DNA from: JAJCYL01 sp040222875
GTDB lineage: Bacteria; Bacteroidota; Bacteroidia; Cytophagales; Cyclobacteriaceae
Length of the DNA stretch: 64,000 nt
Assembly (NCBI GenBank): GCA_040222875.1
Contig: JAVKCG010000004.1
Span: 62,001-126,000 of the forward strand
Direction of reading: 5' to 3'
The notes under the pieces are model-generated. The model searched no databases and had not been told where the DNA came from. It saw only the letters and a list, made by a program, of their open reading frames with translations. A program made the position numbers and the translations under genes. Shown here piece by piece: positions 9,005 to 17,642 of the stretch (positions are counted from its first letter, which is position 1; the number at the start of each line of letters is the position of its first letter).

Positions 9005-9220
9005 TCATTGTGAAATGTTTGGAAAGTCTTTGAGTGAACATCATCAGACTCGGTAGTTCGAATCTGACAAAACTAAATTCCATGGTAATCCACTTGTCCA
9101 AAAAAAATATTGAATAATACTTAGCATTGTTGGCCATGTATTCTTTCAAGTTTTGTCATTAGTTCAAACAATTCCCGCCAACTCATGCCGATTTTGGTTT
9201 AGCTTGCTATCTTCGGAGCA

Positions 9221-10207
9221 ATGAGTGACATGACCACCTCCTACAAAAAACTCAATGAGGAAGACATCATCAGGATGGCTTTTCTTGGTTGTGGGTTCGC
9301 TACTAAAATCCACAGCAAAACACTCACCCGGTTTGACAGGCTCTATCTTTATTATGCCAGTAAAGATCAGGCAAGGGCTGAAAAATATAACCGTAAACAT
9401 TACGGAAAAGGTGTTTTTACTTCTTATGAAGACGCTATCGACGATGACAAAATTGATGTCATTTTCATTGCAACCCCACCAATAAATCATCTGGAGCTCA
9501 CCTTAAAAGCATTGGATGCTGGAAAACATGTAATTGTTGAAAAGCCACCTTATCTAAAATCTTCGGACTTCGATAAGGTAGCGGAGGCGCAAAAAAGATC
9601 CGGCACACAAGTGTTTGTGGCTGAGAACTATTTCTACAAGCCCCTACTCGGTAAACTCAAGAAGGTGCTGGAATCTGGCATTATTGGTCAACCACTTTTT
9701 ATTTATGTGAACGCAACAAAAACCCAGGTAACTGATGATTGGAGAGATGCTAAAGACATTGCTGGTGGTGGCGCATTGTTTGAAGGCGGGATTCATTGGG
9801 TAAACTTTATGAGTAACCTTGGTTTGGAAGTTGAGGAGGTCAAGGGATTCAAACCTGAGAGTGAATCAGAGATCGAACGCAGTTATCACCTCACATTTAA
9901 GTACAAGGATGGCCCTGTTGGTACGCTTATATATTCCTGGGAAGTAAACACAATGATGAAAGGATTAAGAATCTCCCGGATTTATGGAACTGATGGTTCA
10001 ATAACTTTTGAGTCTAACGGAGTTTTCATTTTTGTTCGGGGCAAAAAAACAAAATTCATCTGGCCCGGGATAACCGATATTGCTGGTTACAAAAGCATGT
10101 TCCGGGATTTTTTTAAAGCTCTTAGAACCGGTGAAGAGGCGGCTTTTAATATTGATATGGCTAAAGCAGATCTTCAGTTAATTGAAGATGCCTACGCCGA
10201 TAATTAA
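9221..10207 (+). CDS. Gfo/Idh/MocA family NAD(P)-dependent oxidoreductase
   Basis: 328 residues. N-terminal Rossmann fold starting MAFLGCGFATKIHSK, with IDVIFIATPPINH and the family's EKPP motif (Lys that contacts substrate and cofactor), then a C-terminal alpha/beta domain with FEGGIHWVNF. Members oxidise or reduce sugars, inositols or related carbonyl compounds; the substrate here is unknown. The start could be the ATG at 9221 or the one at 9230; GGAG lies just before the first. It stands alone: the upstream regulator is divergent and the downstream DUF1295 gene is convergent, ending 20 bases away. Confidence 0.9.
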   Translation: MSDMTTSYKKLNEEDIIRMAFLGCGFATKIHSKTLTRFDRLYLYYASKDQARAEKYNRKHYGKGVFTSYEDAIDDDKIDVIFIATPPINHLELTLKALDAGKHVIVEKPPYLKSSDFDKVAEAQKRSGTQVFVAENYFYKPLLGKLKKVLESGIIGQPLFIYVNATKTQVTDDWRDAKDIAGGGALFEGGIHWVNFMSNLGLEVEEVKGFKPESESEIERSYHLTFKYKDGPVGTLIYSWEVNTMMKGLRISRIYGTDGSITFESNGVFIFVRGKKTKFIWPGITDIAGYKSMFRDFFKALRTGEEAAFNIDMAKADLQLIEDAYADN

Positions 10208-10227
10208 GTAATCATCTTAAGCAATTC

Positions 10228-11112
10228 TCACTCCTTCCTGAACCAGGGAACTAGCGCAGAAACCTTTTTCATATGCTCATCATAACCCTTTCGGGAGACT
10301 TTGTGGCGCTCATCCATCATCGGGATACTTATAAACACAAACAAAATGATCATGGCTAAAGCGCCTACACCAGTCCAATAATAATCGAGTGATAATCCTA
10401 CCGAAAAAACGGATAAACCAACCCAAAAAGAAACCTCTCCGAAGTAATTGGGATGCCTTGAATACGCCCATAACCCTGACTTGATAAAAGCGCCACTTTC
10501 ATGTGTCCCCATTTTGTAAGCTTTCAATTGTTCATCAGAAATCCATTCCATAATTACCGCCGCCAAGGTGATTATAAAAGCTAAATAATCAATTAAACCT
10601 ATTGGGGCCTCACTTTGCATAGCCACCCAAACCGGTAGCATGCCTGCGAAAACTAATATTGTTGGAAACATGTGTATCCCTGAAAAGCTGACAAGCCAGT
10701 ATGCCTTGCCATTTTTCTCTGCCAGATCAACATAACGCCAATCTTCATGATGTAAACCAGGCCATCCACGCATCCAATTTAGTGTGAGCCTAATGCCCCA
10801 AAAAGCGACCAAAAAGAGCACCATCCACTGGCGGATTTCATTCCCCTCAGGGAATACCGTCATCCAATAATAAGCGATTGGTATAGGTATCACGCTCCAG
10901 TAGGGATCGTACATGCTGGAATTTTTTAGCACAAAACTGAAAATGAAAATAACAAGTGTTGCAATTACATCAGCTACGGCAACATCATAAATGGTGTGGT
11001 TGTAGCCTACAACTTTGGCTGCGTATATGCCAGTTGCAATCGCAACAACGTATCCGATAGTTACGATCAAAAATGAAGTTAACCTGCTATACCGGGGGTG
11101 TTTGTCAGACAT
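10228..11112 (-). CDS. DUF1295 family integral membrane protein (methyltransferase/steroid-reductase-like)
   Basis: 294 residues with about seven hydrophobic segments. The C-terminal part carries SRHPNYFGEVSFWVG, the signature shared by DUF1295 proteins, steroid 5-alpha-reductase C-termini and isoprenylcysteine carboxyl methyltransferases, where this region binds NADPH or SAM. Length agrees with DUF1295. The enzyme reaction is not established for this branch, so only a membrane-embedded lipid- or steroid-modifying role can be suggested. The gene is alone on this strand, tail to tail with the Gfo/Idh gene and divergent from the sulfotransferase-like gene 76 bases away. Confidence 0.88.
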   Translation of the reverse strand: MSDKHPRYSRLTSFLIVTIGYVVAIATGIYAAKVVGYNHTIYDVAVADVIATLVIFIFSFVLKNSSMYDPYWSVIPIPIAYYWMTVFPEGNEIRQWMVLFLVAFWGIRLTLNWMRGWPGLHHEDWRYVDLAEKNGKAYWLVSFSGIHMFPTILVFAGMLPVWVAMQSEAPIGLIDYLAFIITLAAVIMEWISDEQLKAYKMGTHESGAFIKSGLWAYSRHPNYFGEVSFWVGLSVFSVGLSLDYYWTGVGALAMIILFVFISIPMMDERHKVSRKGYDEHMKKVSALVPWFRKE

Positions 11113-11188
11113 TTTTAGGAGAATTATTTAAGAAACGCCAAACTAACTAAGTCACAATACTTTTCAATTCTTATTTTCGCCATCACCC

Positions 11189-12313
11189 GTGGCCAGGTTC
11201 AAACTACCCCCAATATCACCGCTTGCCGGATCAACTGTTGGCAATTACGTCAGCCTATTGAGGGGCAATAGAATTGAATCGAAATATTGGCTCAAGACAG
11301 TTCTAACTTTTATTATCATACTTATAGCCACACCCTTTCATTGGTGGGAAAAACTACAATATGGTAGAAAACTAAAGCACTTTACATTCAAAGAGCCCCC
11401 AGTATTTATCCTGGGCCATTGGCGTAGTGGAACAACCCATCTGCACAACATCCTCTGTCAAGATCCGCAGGTAGGCTTCATGACAACCTATCATGGGGTT
11501 TGGCCCAACAACCTGGCAAGCGAGGCTATCTTCAAGACGTTTATGTCTGCAGCGATGCCAAATAAAAGGCCTGCTGACAATGTGGAGTTAAATGTGAATT
11601 TCCCACAGGAAGATGATTTCTGCCTCAGTAACATGATTCCTTATGTATATTATAATTACTGGTATTTTCCCGAAAATTGGCGTGAGCTCTATACCAAATA
11701 TGTACGTTTTAAAGGGGTCAATGAAAAAGTGAAATCCACCTGGATCAATGCGTACCGAAAAATGGTGGCCAAAGCTTTGATTTACAATGGTGGCGTAAGA
11801 CCAGTATTCAAAAATCCAGTGAACACGGGTAGGATCGATATGCTGTTGCAAGCTTTTCCTGACGCAGGATTCATTTTTATCCACAGAAATCCAATTATTG
11901 TTTACCTCTCAACAAAACGTTTTTTCACAGAGCTGTTCCCAACTTTAACATTTCAGAAATTCACTGAATCAGAAATTATTGAATTGATAGTAGAGACATA
12001 TGAAAAAATTCTCAATGACTATCTGGCACAAAAACAGCTTATAGCTTCTGCAAGGATCATTGAGTTGAGATTTGAGGAGTTTGAGGAACACCCTCTAGTG
12101 CATCTTAAAGAAATCTATGAAAAATTCGAGTTCAAAAACTGGGAGGAAGCTGAACCATTTTTCAACTCCTATAAAAGGAGTAAAAGATCATATAAAAAGA
12201 AGAGTGGGTATAAAATAACAAAAGGAGAATTGGACTGTATTCTCGACAGATGGGGGTTTGCAATGAAAGAATGGGGCTATTCAGTTCCTGAAAGTGTTTC
12301 AGTTATTAAGTAG
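11189..12313 (+). CDS. Sulfotransferase family protein
   Basis: 374 residues, read from a GTG start. The 5'-phosphosulfate-binding loop is FILGHWRSGTTHLHNIL (about residues 71-87) and the 3'-phosphate site matches the FIFIHRNPIIVYLST region, both typical of PAPS-dependent sulfotransferases (Sulfotransfer_3 type). A hydrophobic stretch near residues 35-48 may anchor it to the membrane. The acceptor (glycan, lipid or small molecule) cannot be told. It is a single gene on the plus strand; a sulfatase is encoded at 31.8-33.4 kb but there is no operon link. Confidence 0.85.
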   Translation: MARFKLPPISPLAGSTVGNYVSLLRGNRIESKYWLKTVLTFIIILIATPFHWWEKLQYGRKLKHFTFKEPPVFILGHWRSGTTHLHNILCQDPQVGFMTTYHGVWPNNLASEAIFKTFMSAAMPNKRPADNVELNVNFPQEDDFCLSNMIPYVYYNYWYFPENWRELYTKYVRFKGVNEKVKSTWINAYRKMVAKALIYNGGVRPVFKNPVNTGRIDMLLQAFPDAGFIFIHRNPIIVYLSTKRFFTELFPTLTFQKFTESEIIELIVETYEKILNDYLAQKQLIASARIIELRFEEFEEHPLVHLKEIYEKFEFKNWEEAEPFFNSYKRSKRSYKKKSGYKITKGELDCILDRWGFAMKEWGYSVPESVSVIK

Positions 12314-12559
12314 CCCGAAAAATTTACTTGAGCGATCGGAAAATTTTACTTGCAAGATAGGTAGCTAAATCGCTAATCTGTCTGCTCAAATAGTTAAACC
12401 TCTTCCTTCTTTGTAGCATTAAACTGGCGCTGATTGATAGTGAATGTTCCATGTTGATAGAGTTAAGTTTACAAATGCCCCCTTTGCTAATGGGTATACT
12501 TGAGATACGTAATGAGTTAGCCATTCGGTTGGTAGGAAACCAAACTTTTTTTGACGCTA
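12314..12559. other. Intergenic region, possible small ORF
   Basis: 246 bases between convergent genes. A minus-strand frame at 12324-12452 could encode 42 residues from an ATG (start MEHSLSISAS), rich in Arg and Lys near the end, but nothing supports it beyond being open. A short direct repeat, GAAAA(n)TTTACTTG, occurs twice near 12317-12350. No terminator seen. Confidence 0.25.
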
Positions 12560-13351
12560 CTAAAAGTCAAAGCCAAATCGTTCTTTCAACTTGACATTGA
12601 AATCGTCCGCATTAAGTAAATGGGTTTCTTTCTTCTTGCCTTTCACAGTTTCAATCAATTTGCCATCGCTTAATGATATGCGGCCCTCCTGGGTGGCAAT
12701 GGTGCAAATTTTCTTATTTGTAAAATGCGAATCTGGTGATGTTTGTTGCCAGTGACATCTTGGTACAAACTCAATGAACTGCCTCCTTTGTGTTGAAAAT
12801 ATATACTTGCGTTCAAAACTGGAGGCATCGCTTGACTGCCACAAAATGAAATCGTCATCAGGGCTTTTCGTGAATTTATAATAGCGGGTGTAATCGATCT
12901 GGAGTTCATTGGGAATCAGCACTTTAGGCTCTAGAAACAGGTCTCCGTACCCTACATCAGCCAAATAAGTAGTATCATCAATTTCAACCAGAATAGCCAT
13001 GTGCTCATATTCCGGTGTTTCCTCACCATCTTCTTTAAACATCCTGACCGAAATAAGATCGGCCTTGAAACCAAGGTTTAATAATAAAGCATGAAATAAT
13101 CCATTCAGTTCGTAACAAAATCCACCCCGGCGATTAGCAACTATTTTCTCATAGATTGGATCATATTCCAGTATTATTTCCTTTTGCCAGTGGATGTCAA
13201 GGTTCTCAAAAGGTATGTTGAGTTGATGAAGCTTATGTAGCTTCTTCAGGTAATCATAATTTGGCAATGATGGCTCAGTAAAGCCGATCCGTTGTAGGTA
13301 ACGCTCAACATCAATTTCCGGGATTTTTTGCTTCCAGTTAGATTTTCCCAT
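12560..13351 (-). CDS. nat: Arylamine N-acetyltransferase
   Basis: 263 residues, the normal size for bacterial NAT. The catalytic triad is visible: Cys79 in NRRGGFCYELNG, His117 in EYEHMAILVE and Asp132 in YLADVGYGD. The enzyme moves an acetyl group from acetyl-CoA to arylamines or hydrazines; in some bacteria it acts in secondary metabolism. It starts 7 bases after the stop of imidazolonepropionase, so the two share a transcript, although no biochemical link between histidine breakdown and NAT is known. The symbol follows family convention. Confidence 0.93.
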   Translation of the reverse strand: MGKSNWKQKIPEIDVERYLQRIGFTEPSLPNYDYLKKLHKLHQLNIPFENLDIHWQKEIILEYDPIYEKIVANRRGGFCYELNGLFHALLLNLGFKADLISVRMFKEDGEETPEYEHMAILVEIDDTTYLADVGYGDLFLEPKVLIPNELQIDYTRYYKFTKSPDDDFILWQSSDASSFERKYIFSTQRRQFIEFVPRCHWQQTSPDSHFTNKKICTIATQEGRISLSDGKLIETVKGKKKETHLLNADDFNVKLKERFGFDF

Positions 13352-13358
13352 CTTCTGA

Positions 13359-14585
13359 CTAATTGCCGATCAATTCGTTCCCATTTTTCCAAACTAAAGT
13401 TGGTTTTAGTTTGCCTTGATGCCAGAATATCTCTCTAAAGTCAGCTACTTTGAATGCGATAAAATCAGCTTTGCAGCCTGGCTTCAATATTCCCACATCA
13501 TCTAATCTGAGGGCTCTGGCAGCTCTATAAGTTATTCCCGCCAGCACCTCTGCTGTTGACAGCTTTTCTGCTGCACCCATCACACAGGCCTGAAGCAACA
13601 AATCACCCATCGGTGCTGATCCAGGGTTCCAATCTGTTGATATGGCTACACAAGTGTTGGCATCTAAAAGTTTTCTAGCTGGGGCGTACTGCATACCCAG
13701 GCCAAGTGACGCACCTGGTAGCACCGTTGCTACTGTGTCTGATTTAGCAAGAAATTCAATTTGCTCATCGGTAGTGCTTTCAAGGTGATCGGCACTTACA
13801 GCACCAATTTCAGCGGCTAATTTCGCCCCTCCTGTTGAAAATTGATCGGCATGCACAGTAACATCAAAACCCATTTGCTTGGCAGATGAAAGGTAGTGTC
13901 GGGAAATATCGACATCAAAAGCACCTTCTTCAGTAAAAATGTCAATTCTATTAGTGAGTTTTTCGGCCTTTAGTATTGGGAACAGGTCGCTAATAAGATA
14001 ATCCAGGAAAGCCTTTTTATCTGCAAATTTTGCAGGGCAAACATGGGCGGCCAAACAGGTTGGGACTAAATCAATAGCCGATATGGTTTTAGTTTCATTA
14101 ATCAACCGCAGTATTCTTAGCTCTTGTTCCACTGATAGCCCATAACCACTTTTGATTTCTGTTGTGGTGATCCCGTCAGATATATGCCGGTCTATTCTAC
14201 CAGTTAAAGTTTTCTTGAGGTTTTCATCTGTTGCCACTGTAGTTTTCCTTACAGTCTCATGTATGCCGCCGCCCCTGTTTAGGATATCCTGATAAGTAGC
14301 ACCAGAAGTTCTGAGCGCATAGTCCTCAGCCCTGTGCCCACCCCAACACATATGGGTATGGCTATCAATGAACCCTGGCATTGCAACATAATCCCCATCT
14401 ACTTTGGTAATCTGATCAGCTTCACTTTGCAACTTGTGAAAAGCATCAATCTTCTTAATCCGCCCCTCCTCAACCATTATCCCGCCGTCAATCACAATTT
14501 GCATTTGATCATCACTTAATGCGCCTTTTAAGGGAAGATTGTTCAAAGTTAAAATTTGATTGAATGGACCGATTAGTTGTTTCAT
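13359..14585 (-). CDS. hutI: Imidazolonepropionase
   Basis: 408 residues from the ATG at 14585 (a TTG three codons upstream is a poorer start). Amidohydrolase-fold enzyme that opens 4-imidazolone-5-propanoate to N-formimino-L-glutamate, the third step of histidine degradation. Metal-site motif GFIDSHTHMCWGGHRAEDY and the family's GATYQDIL plus GGGI segment are clear, as are the later HADQF, DHLESTTDEQ and STDWNPGSAP motifs. The rest of the hut pathway (hutH, hutU, hutG or ftcD) is not in the window. It leads a two-gene operon with the N-acetyltransferase. Confidence 0.95.
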   Translation of the reverse strand: MKQLIGPFNQILTLNNLPLKGALSDDQMQIVIDGGIMVEEGRIKKIDAFHKLQSEADQITKVDGDYVAMPGFIDSHTHMCWGGHRAEDYALRTSGATYQDILNRGGGIHETVRKTTVATDENLKKTLTGRIDRHISDGITTTEIKSGYGLSVEQELRILRLINETKTISAIDLVPTCLAAHVCPAKFADKKAFLDYLISDLFPILKAEKLTNRIDIFTEEGAFDVDISRHYLSSAKQMGFDVTVHADQFSTGGAKLAAEIGAVSADHLESTTDEQIEFLAKSDTVATVLPGASLGLGMQYAPARKLLDANTCVAISTDWNPGSAPMGDLLLQACVMGAAEKLSTAEVLAGITYRAARALRLDDVGILKPGCKADFIAFKVADFREIFWHQGKLKPTLVWKNGNELIGN

Positions 14586-14648
14586 AACGCCCAAATTATA
14601 AAGAAAAGGCTCAAGTGAGATGATGAAATTTCACCTTAAAAAATTATT

Positions 14649-14656
14649 TACATTTG
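14649..14656 (+). promoter_or_regulatory. Candidate -7 box of the SRPBCC/GyrI-like gene
   Basis: TACATTTG, a perfect match to TAnnTTTG, ending 33 bases before the ATG at 14690. No clear TTG is seen at the -33 distance. Confidence 0.4.
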
Positions 14657-14689
14657 TATTTGACCATTAAAACTTAACAATTACCAATT

Positions 14690-15703
14690 ATGAAGATTTT
14701 AAAGATTTTTGGCATCATCGTAATTGTAGCGGTGGTGTTGTTATTTGTTGCATACTTAATGATGCCTTCCGAAGGCCATCTCGAACGATCAATCTCGATC
14801 AACGCACCTGCCAAGTCTATTTTCAAAGAGGTTAGCAGTTTTAAAAATTTCAACAACTGGTCTCCCTGGCACAAATTAGACCCAGAGACTGAGTATAGTT
14901 ATACTGGCCCGGCAAGCGGCGAAGGAGCTAAAATGAGTTGGTCAAGTGACGTGGATGAAGTGGGTACAGGATCACAGGAAATTATTGGGACAGTTCCGAA
15001 TGAAAGTGTGAGCATTCAAATGCAGTTCGGTGATTTTGAAGGAGATTACAAGGCTGGCTACATCCTGGAAGCTGATGGCGAAAACACTAAAGTAACGTGG
15101 ACATATGACGGTAAGGATGATAGTGCAATGGGTAAAATGATGAATACTTTCGTTGATAGTTTTTTGGGGCCAATGTATGAACAGGGCCTGGCCGACTTAA
15201 AATCATATGTGGAGTCAAAGCCAACATACGCTATTGATATTACTGAAGAAGAGGTTGAGGCAATGGCCTACCTTGGCACAGAACGGTATGTGAAATGGGA
15301 GGAGATGGAAGTCTTCAGCGATATCATGGGGCAATCGTTCGGTAAAGTTATGGGGTACATGGCCTCTAGTGGAATTGAGCAATCAGGCGCACCCATGGCC
15401 CTGTACACCAATTTTGAAGAAGGTGTGGGGATGAATATGGAAGTGGCAATACCCGTAGCAGAAGGAACCGAAGGCAATGGAAAAGACATCACTTCAGGCA
15501 ATACTTACTCTGGTAAAGCTGTGAAAGCGGTACACATGGGTGATTATGCTTCAATGGAATCATCCTATGAAGAAATCACGAAATACATGACGGATAACGG
15601 TTATGGAGAATATGACTCAACCATGGAGGTATATGTCACCGATCCTGGCGAAGTAACTGATACCACTCAATGGGTAACGCATATCTACGTTGCCTTGAAT
15701 TGA
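14690..15703 (+). CDS. Membrane-anchored SRPBCC / GyrI-like domain protein
   Basis: 337 residues. One N-terminal membrane segment (about 3-24), then an SRPBCC (polyketide-cyclase-like, START-fold) domain with ISINAPAKSIFKEV and NWSPWHKL at about 32-180, then a GyrI-like/AraC-effector-binding domain from about 185 to the end. Both folds bind small hydrophobic or drug-like ligands, so it may be a ligand-binding or detoxifying protein at the inner membrane; no enzyme activity is proven for this combination. It is a single-gene unit with its own candidate promoter and a clear terminator. Confidence 0.85.
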   Translation: MKILKIFGIIVIVAVVLLFVAYLMMPSEGHLERSISINAPAKSIFKEVSSFKNFNNWSPWHKLDPETEYSYTGPASGEGAKMSWSSDVDEVGTGSQEIIGTVPNESVSIQMQFGDFEGDYKAGYILEADGENTKVTWTYDGKDDSAMGKMMNTFVDSFLGPMYEQGLADLKSYVESKPTYAIDITEEEVEAMAYLGTERYVKWEEMEVFSDIMGQSFGKVMGYMASSGIEQSGAPMALYTNFEEGVGMNMEVAIPVAEGTEGNGKDITSGNTYSGKAVKAVHMGDYASMESSYEEITKYMTDNGYGEYDSTMEVYVTDPGEVTDTTQWVTHIYVALN

Positions 15704-15726
15704 TTTTTTGAATAAACAATTTTATG

Positions 15727-15761
15727 AGCTCCTTGATTCTAACGATTAAGGAGCTTTTTTT
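15727..15761 (+). terminator. Intrinsic terminator after the SRPBCC/GyrI-like gene
   Basis: Stem AGCTCCTT/AAGGAGCT (15727-15734 and 15748-15755) followed by a seven-T run, 23 bases after the stop codon. Confidence 0.88.
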
Positions 15762-15831
15762 ATCCCCCTTGCAATTGACATTCAGTCAATTTATTTCTTA
15801 AATTGATTAAGCGTACCAAAGCCCAAAAATC

Positions 15832-16188
15832 ATGACTGACAATGTATACTGGATATTGGAATTAAAAATTAAAGACAATCAGCTGGATAACTTCCAGAAA
15901 TTGATGGAAGATATGGTGATCTCGACAAAAAACGAACCTGGTGCATTGAAGTATGAATGGTGGCTAACTGAGGATAGCACCATATGTCATATTTATGAGC
16001 GCTATACCAATTCAGAGACAACCATGGTGCATTTAGCTAATTTTGGAAGCAAGTTTGCCGAAAGGTTTCTGGCATGCGTTGACCCCATCAGGTTTATGGT
16101 GTACGGAAGTGCCAGTGATCAAGTAAAAGAGGCATTGGCAGGTTTCGGTGCGACTCACATGAAGTACTTTGGCGGGTTCGCCAGATAA
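15832..16188 (+). CDS. Antibiotic biosynthesis monooxygenase (ABM) domain protein
   Basis: 118-residue small ferredoxin-like-fold protein. The N-terminal pattern (VYWILELKIKDNQLDNFQKL, then ISTKNEPGALKYEWW and ICHIYERYTNSE) is that of the ABM/YgiN family, dimeric cofactor-free oxygenases or quinol-binding proteins. The C-terminal tail (ATHMKYFGGFAR) resembles that of close relatives. The substrate is unknown. The gene stands alone, convergent with the following hypothetical gene. Confidence 0.85.
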   Translation: MTDNVYWILELKIKDNQLDNFQKLMEDMVISTKNEPGALKYEWWLTEDSTICHIYERYTNSETTMVHLANFGSKFAERFLACVDPIRFMVYGSASDQVKEALAGFGATHMKYFGGFAR

Positions 16189-16214
16189 GTCAAGTAATAG
16201 AATGAAAGAGTAGT

Positions 16215-16784
16215 CTAGTCTTTGATATTTTTTTCAACCCACTCTTCAATGGAGTCCGCCTCTTTTTCATTACTTACCATTCCTTCGGCCTTCTTTTGGG
16301 CATTCTCAATTGCCCTGGTTACCATGGAATGCTGAATAAGTTCATCTTCATTCAGGCCCATTTTTTCCATCATGGGTATCAGCCGCTCACCTGCGATAAG
16401 CTTAAAAAATGGGGTGTCCAATGAGGTGAAAACCTCCAGGTGCCACGTCTCAGTAATCATATCACTTTTGGCCCTGAAAGGATGTAACTCAGCGGCTATA
16501 ATTTTGTCCGCAGAGTTGGGGATTTTCGAGATGTCATTACCGGCCACCAATTTTACGCCATTTTCTGAACTATATCCTTCAGTTTCCATTGCAACGGAAG
16601 CCGCATCCAACAGCTCCACCAGATCAAGCCTGGTTTGCTTGAAATGATAAACTAACCAAACAGGTTTATTTTTTGCCATTGATTGTAGTATTGAAACCAG
16701 CTGACGGTACTTGCCAATTTTGGTCATGTAAACTTGATAGGAGATTTTATTTACTCCTTTCTTTGAATTAAATAGTCCAAACAT
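16215..16784 (-). CDS. Hypothetical protein
   Basis: 189-residue soluble protein that I do not assign to a named family. It starts MFGLFNSKKGVNKISYQVYMTKIGKYRQLV and has an alternating alpha/beta pattern with hydrophobic strands (PVWLVYHF, GVKLVAGND, KIIAAELHPF), suggesting a Rossmann-like core without a visible nucleotide loop. The C-terminal 40 residues are helical and acidic. No signal peptide. It is a single gene, convergent with the ABM gene 26 bases away and divergent from the next response regulator. Confidence 0.7.
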   Translation of the reverse strand: MFGLFNSKKGVNKISYQVYMTKIGKYRQLVSILQSMAKNKPVWLVYHFKQTRLDLVELLDAASVAMETEGYSSENGVKLVAGNDISKIPNSADKIIAAELHPFRAKSDMITETWHLEVFTSLDTPFFKLIAGERLIPMMEKMGLNEDELIQHSMVTRAIENAQKKAEGMVSNEKEADSIEEWVEKNIKD

Positions 16785-16915
16785 TTCTGAAGAATTGAAG
16801 GATCAATTTAATCAATTCATTGCCAGCACCTATTCAGTAGTTCTTGGTATTTCTCTAAATTGAGAGGTGATTTTTAGTTATTAGAAGCTAATTAAACCCT
16901 TTTCAGCGCCAACAA

Positions 16916-17545
16916 TTGAGTAGTCGGAAAAAAATATTGCTTGTTGACGACCATCAAATATTGCTTGATGGAATAAAATCTTTGCTGGAAGACCATCCGT
17001 ATTACGATGCAGTAGCCGATGCCGATGATGCCGAATCAGCCTTAAGGATGTTAAAACTACACCCATTTGACATCTTGATTACAGATTTAAACCTCCCAGG
17101 AAAAAGCGGTCTTGACTTAGTGAGTGAAGTGAGGAAGAGCAATGCTGATATTAAAATAATCGCTTTGAGCATGATCGATGAGGAACATGTGATCAAAGAT
17201 GTATTGAAGGCGGGGGTGAATGGTTACATCCTTAAAAAAGCAACTCATGATGATCTGGTGAGAGCCCTCGATAAAGTGATGGAGGATAAAGTATTCCTGA
17301 GTGATGAAATTTCTGAGCTTCTGGTTAATAATTTGAAAAATCCGACTCCAGAATCAATGCTTACTGAGCGTGAGCTAGAGATTCTAAGGCTAATTGTGCA
17401 GGAATACACCAACAAGCGCATTGCCGAAGCGCTCTTCATCAGCGAAAGAACTGTTGAAACCCATAGAAAAAATCTCTTTCGGAAGACTGGTGCAGAATCG
17501 CTGGTAGGGCTGATCAAGTTTGCTTTGGAAAATAAACTTGTGTAG
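16916..17545 (+). CDS. NarL-type response regulator (orphan)
   Basis: 209 residues. The only good start is a TTG at 16916; a stop lies 27 bases upstream in frame with no ATG between. The receiver is complete: Asp11/Asp12 (LLVDDH), phospho-acceptor Asp57 (LITDLNLPGKSG), Ser85, Lys107 (GYILKKA). A LuxR-type helix-turn-helix follows at about 145-205 (LTERELEILRLIV, then ISERTVETHRKNLFRKT). This contrasts with the degenerate receiver of the NarL-type protein at 8.2 kb. No histidine kinase is adjacent, so its partner must be elsewhere. The sodium symporter gene follows 97 bases downstream. Confidence 0.93.
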   Translation: MSSRKKILLVDDHQILLDGIKSLLEDHPYYDAVADADDAESALRMLKLHPFDILITDLNLPGKSGLDLVSEVRKSNADIKIIALSMIDEEHVIKDVLKAGVNGYILKKATHDDLVRALDKVMEDKVFLSDEISELLVNNLKNPTPESMLTERELEILRLIVQEYTNKRIAEALFISERTVETHRKNLFRKTGAESLVGLIKFALENKLV

Positions 17546-17642
17546 TGAATACTGCCTTTTACAGCCATCGATCAGATTTTTTTTTCAATTCACCCTGCAT
17601 CTCAATTGAAATAATATCTTTAGGGGTTTAACCCAAAAATCA

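Larger units (their letters stand above)
8870..9220. other. Intergenic region between divergent regulator and oxidoreductase genes
   Basis: 351 bases with no supportable gene. It holds a perfect TAnnTTTG -7 box for the minus-strand regulator (8935-8942) and a perfect inverted repeat at 8985-9004, both listed separately. The segment 9051-9064 resembles a tRNA T-loop (GTTCGAATC), but no tRNA fold could be built around it. Confidence 0.6.

Noticed and set aside
9051..9064. GTTCGAATC resembling a tRNA T-loop
   Set aside because: No acceptor, D or anticodon arms can be built from the flanks; likely chance.
9164..9490. Minus-strand frame over the oxidoreductase start
   Set aside because: Antisense to a well-supported Gfo/Idh gene.
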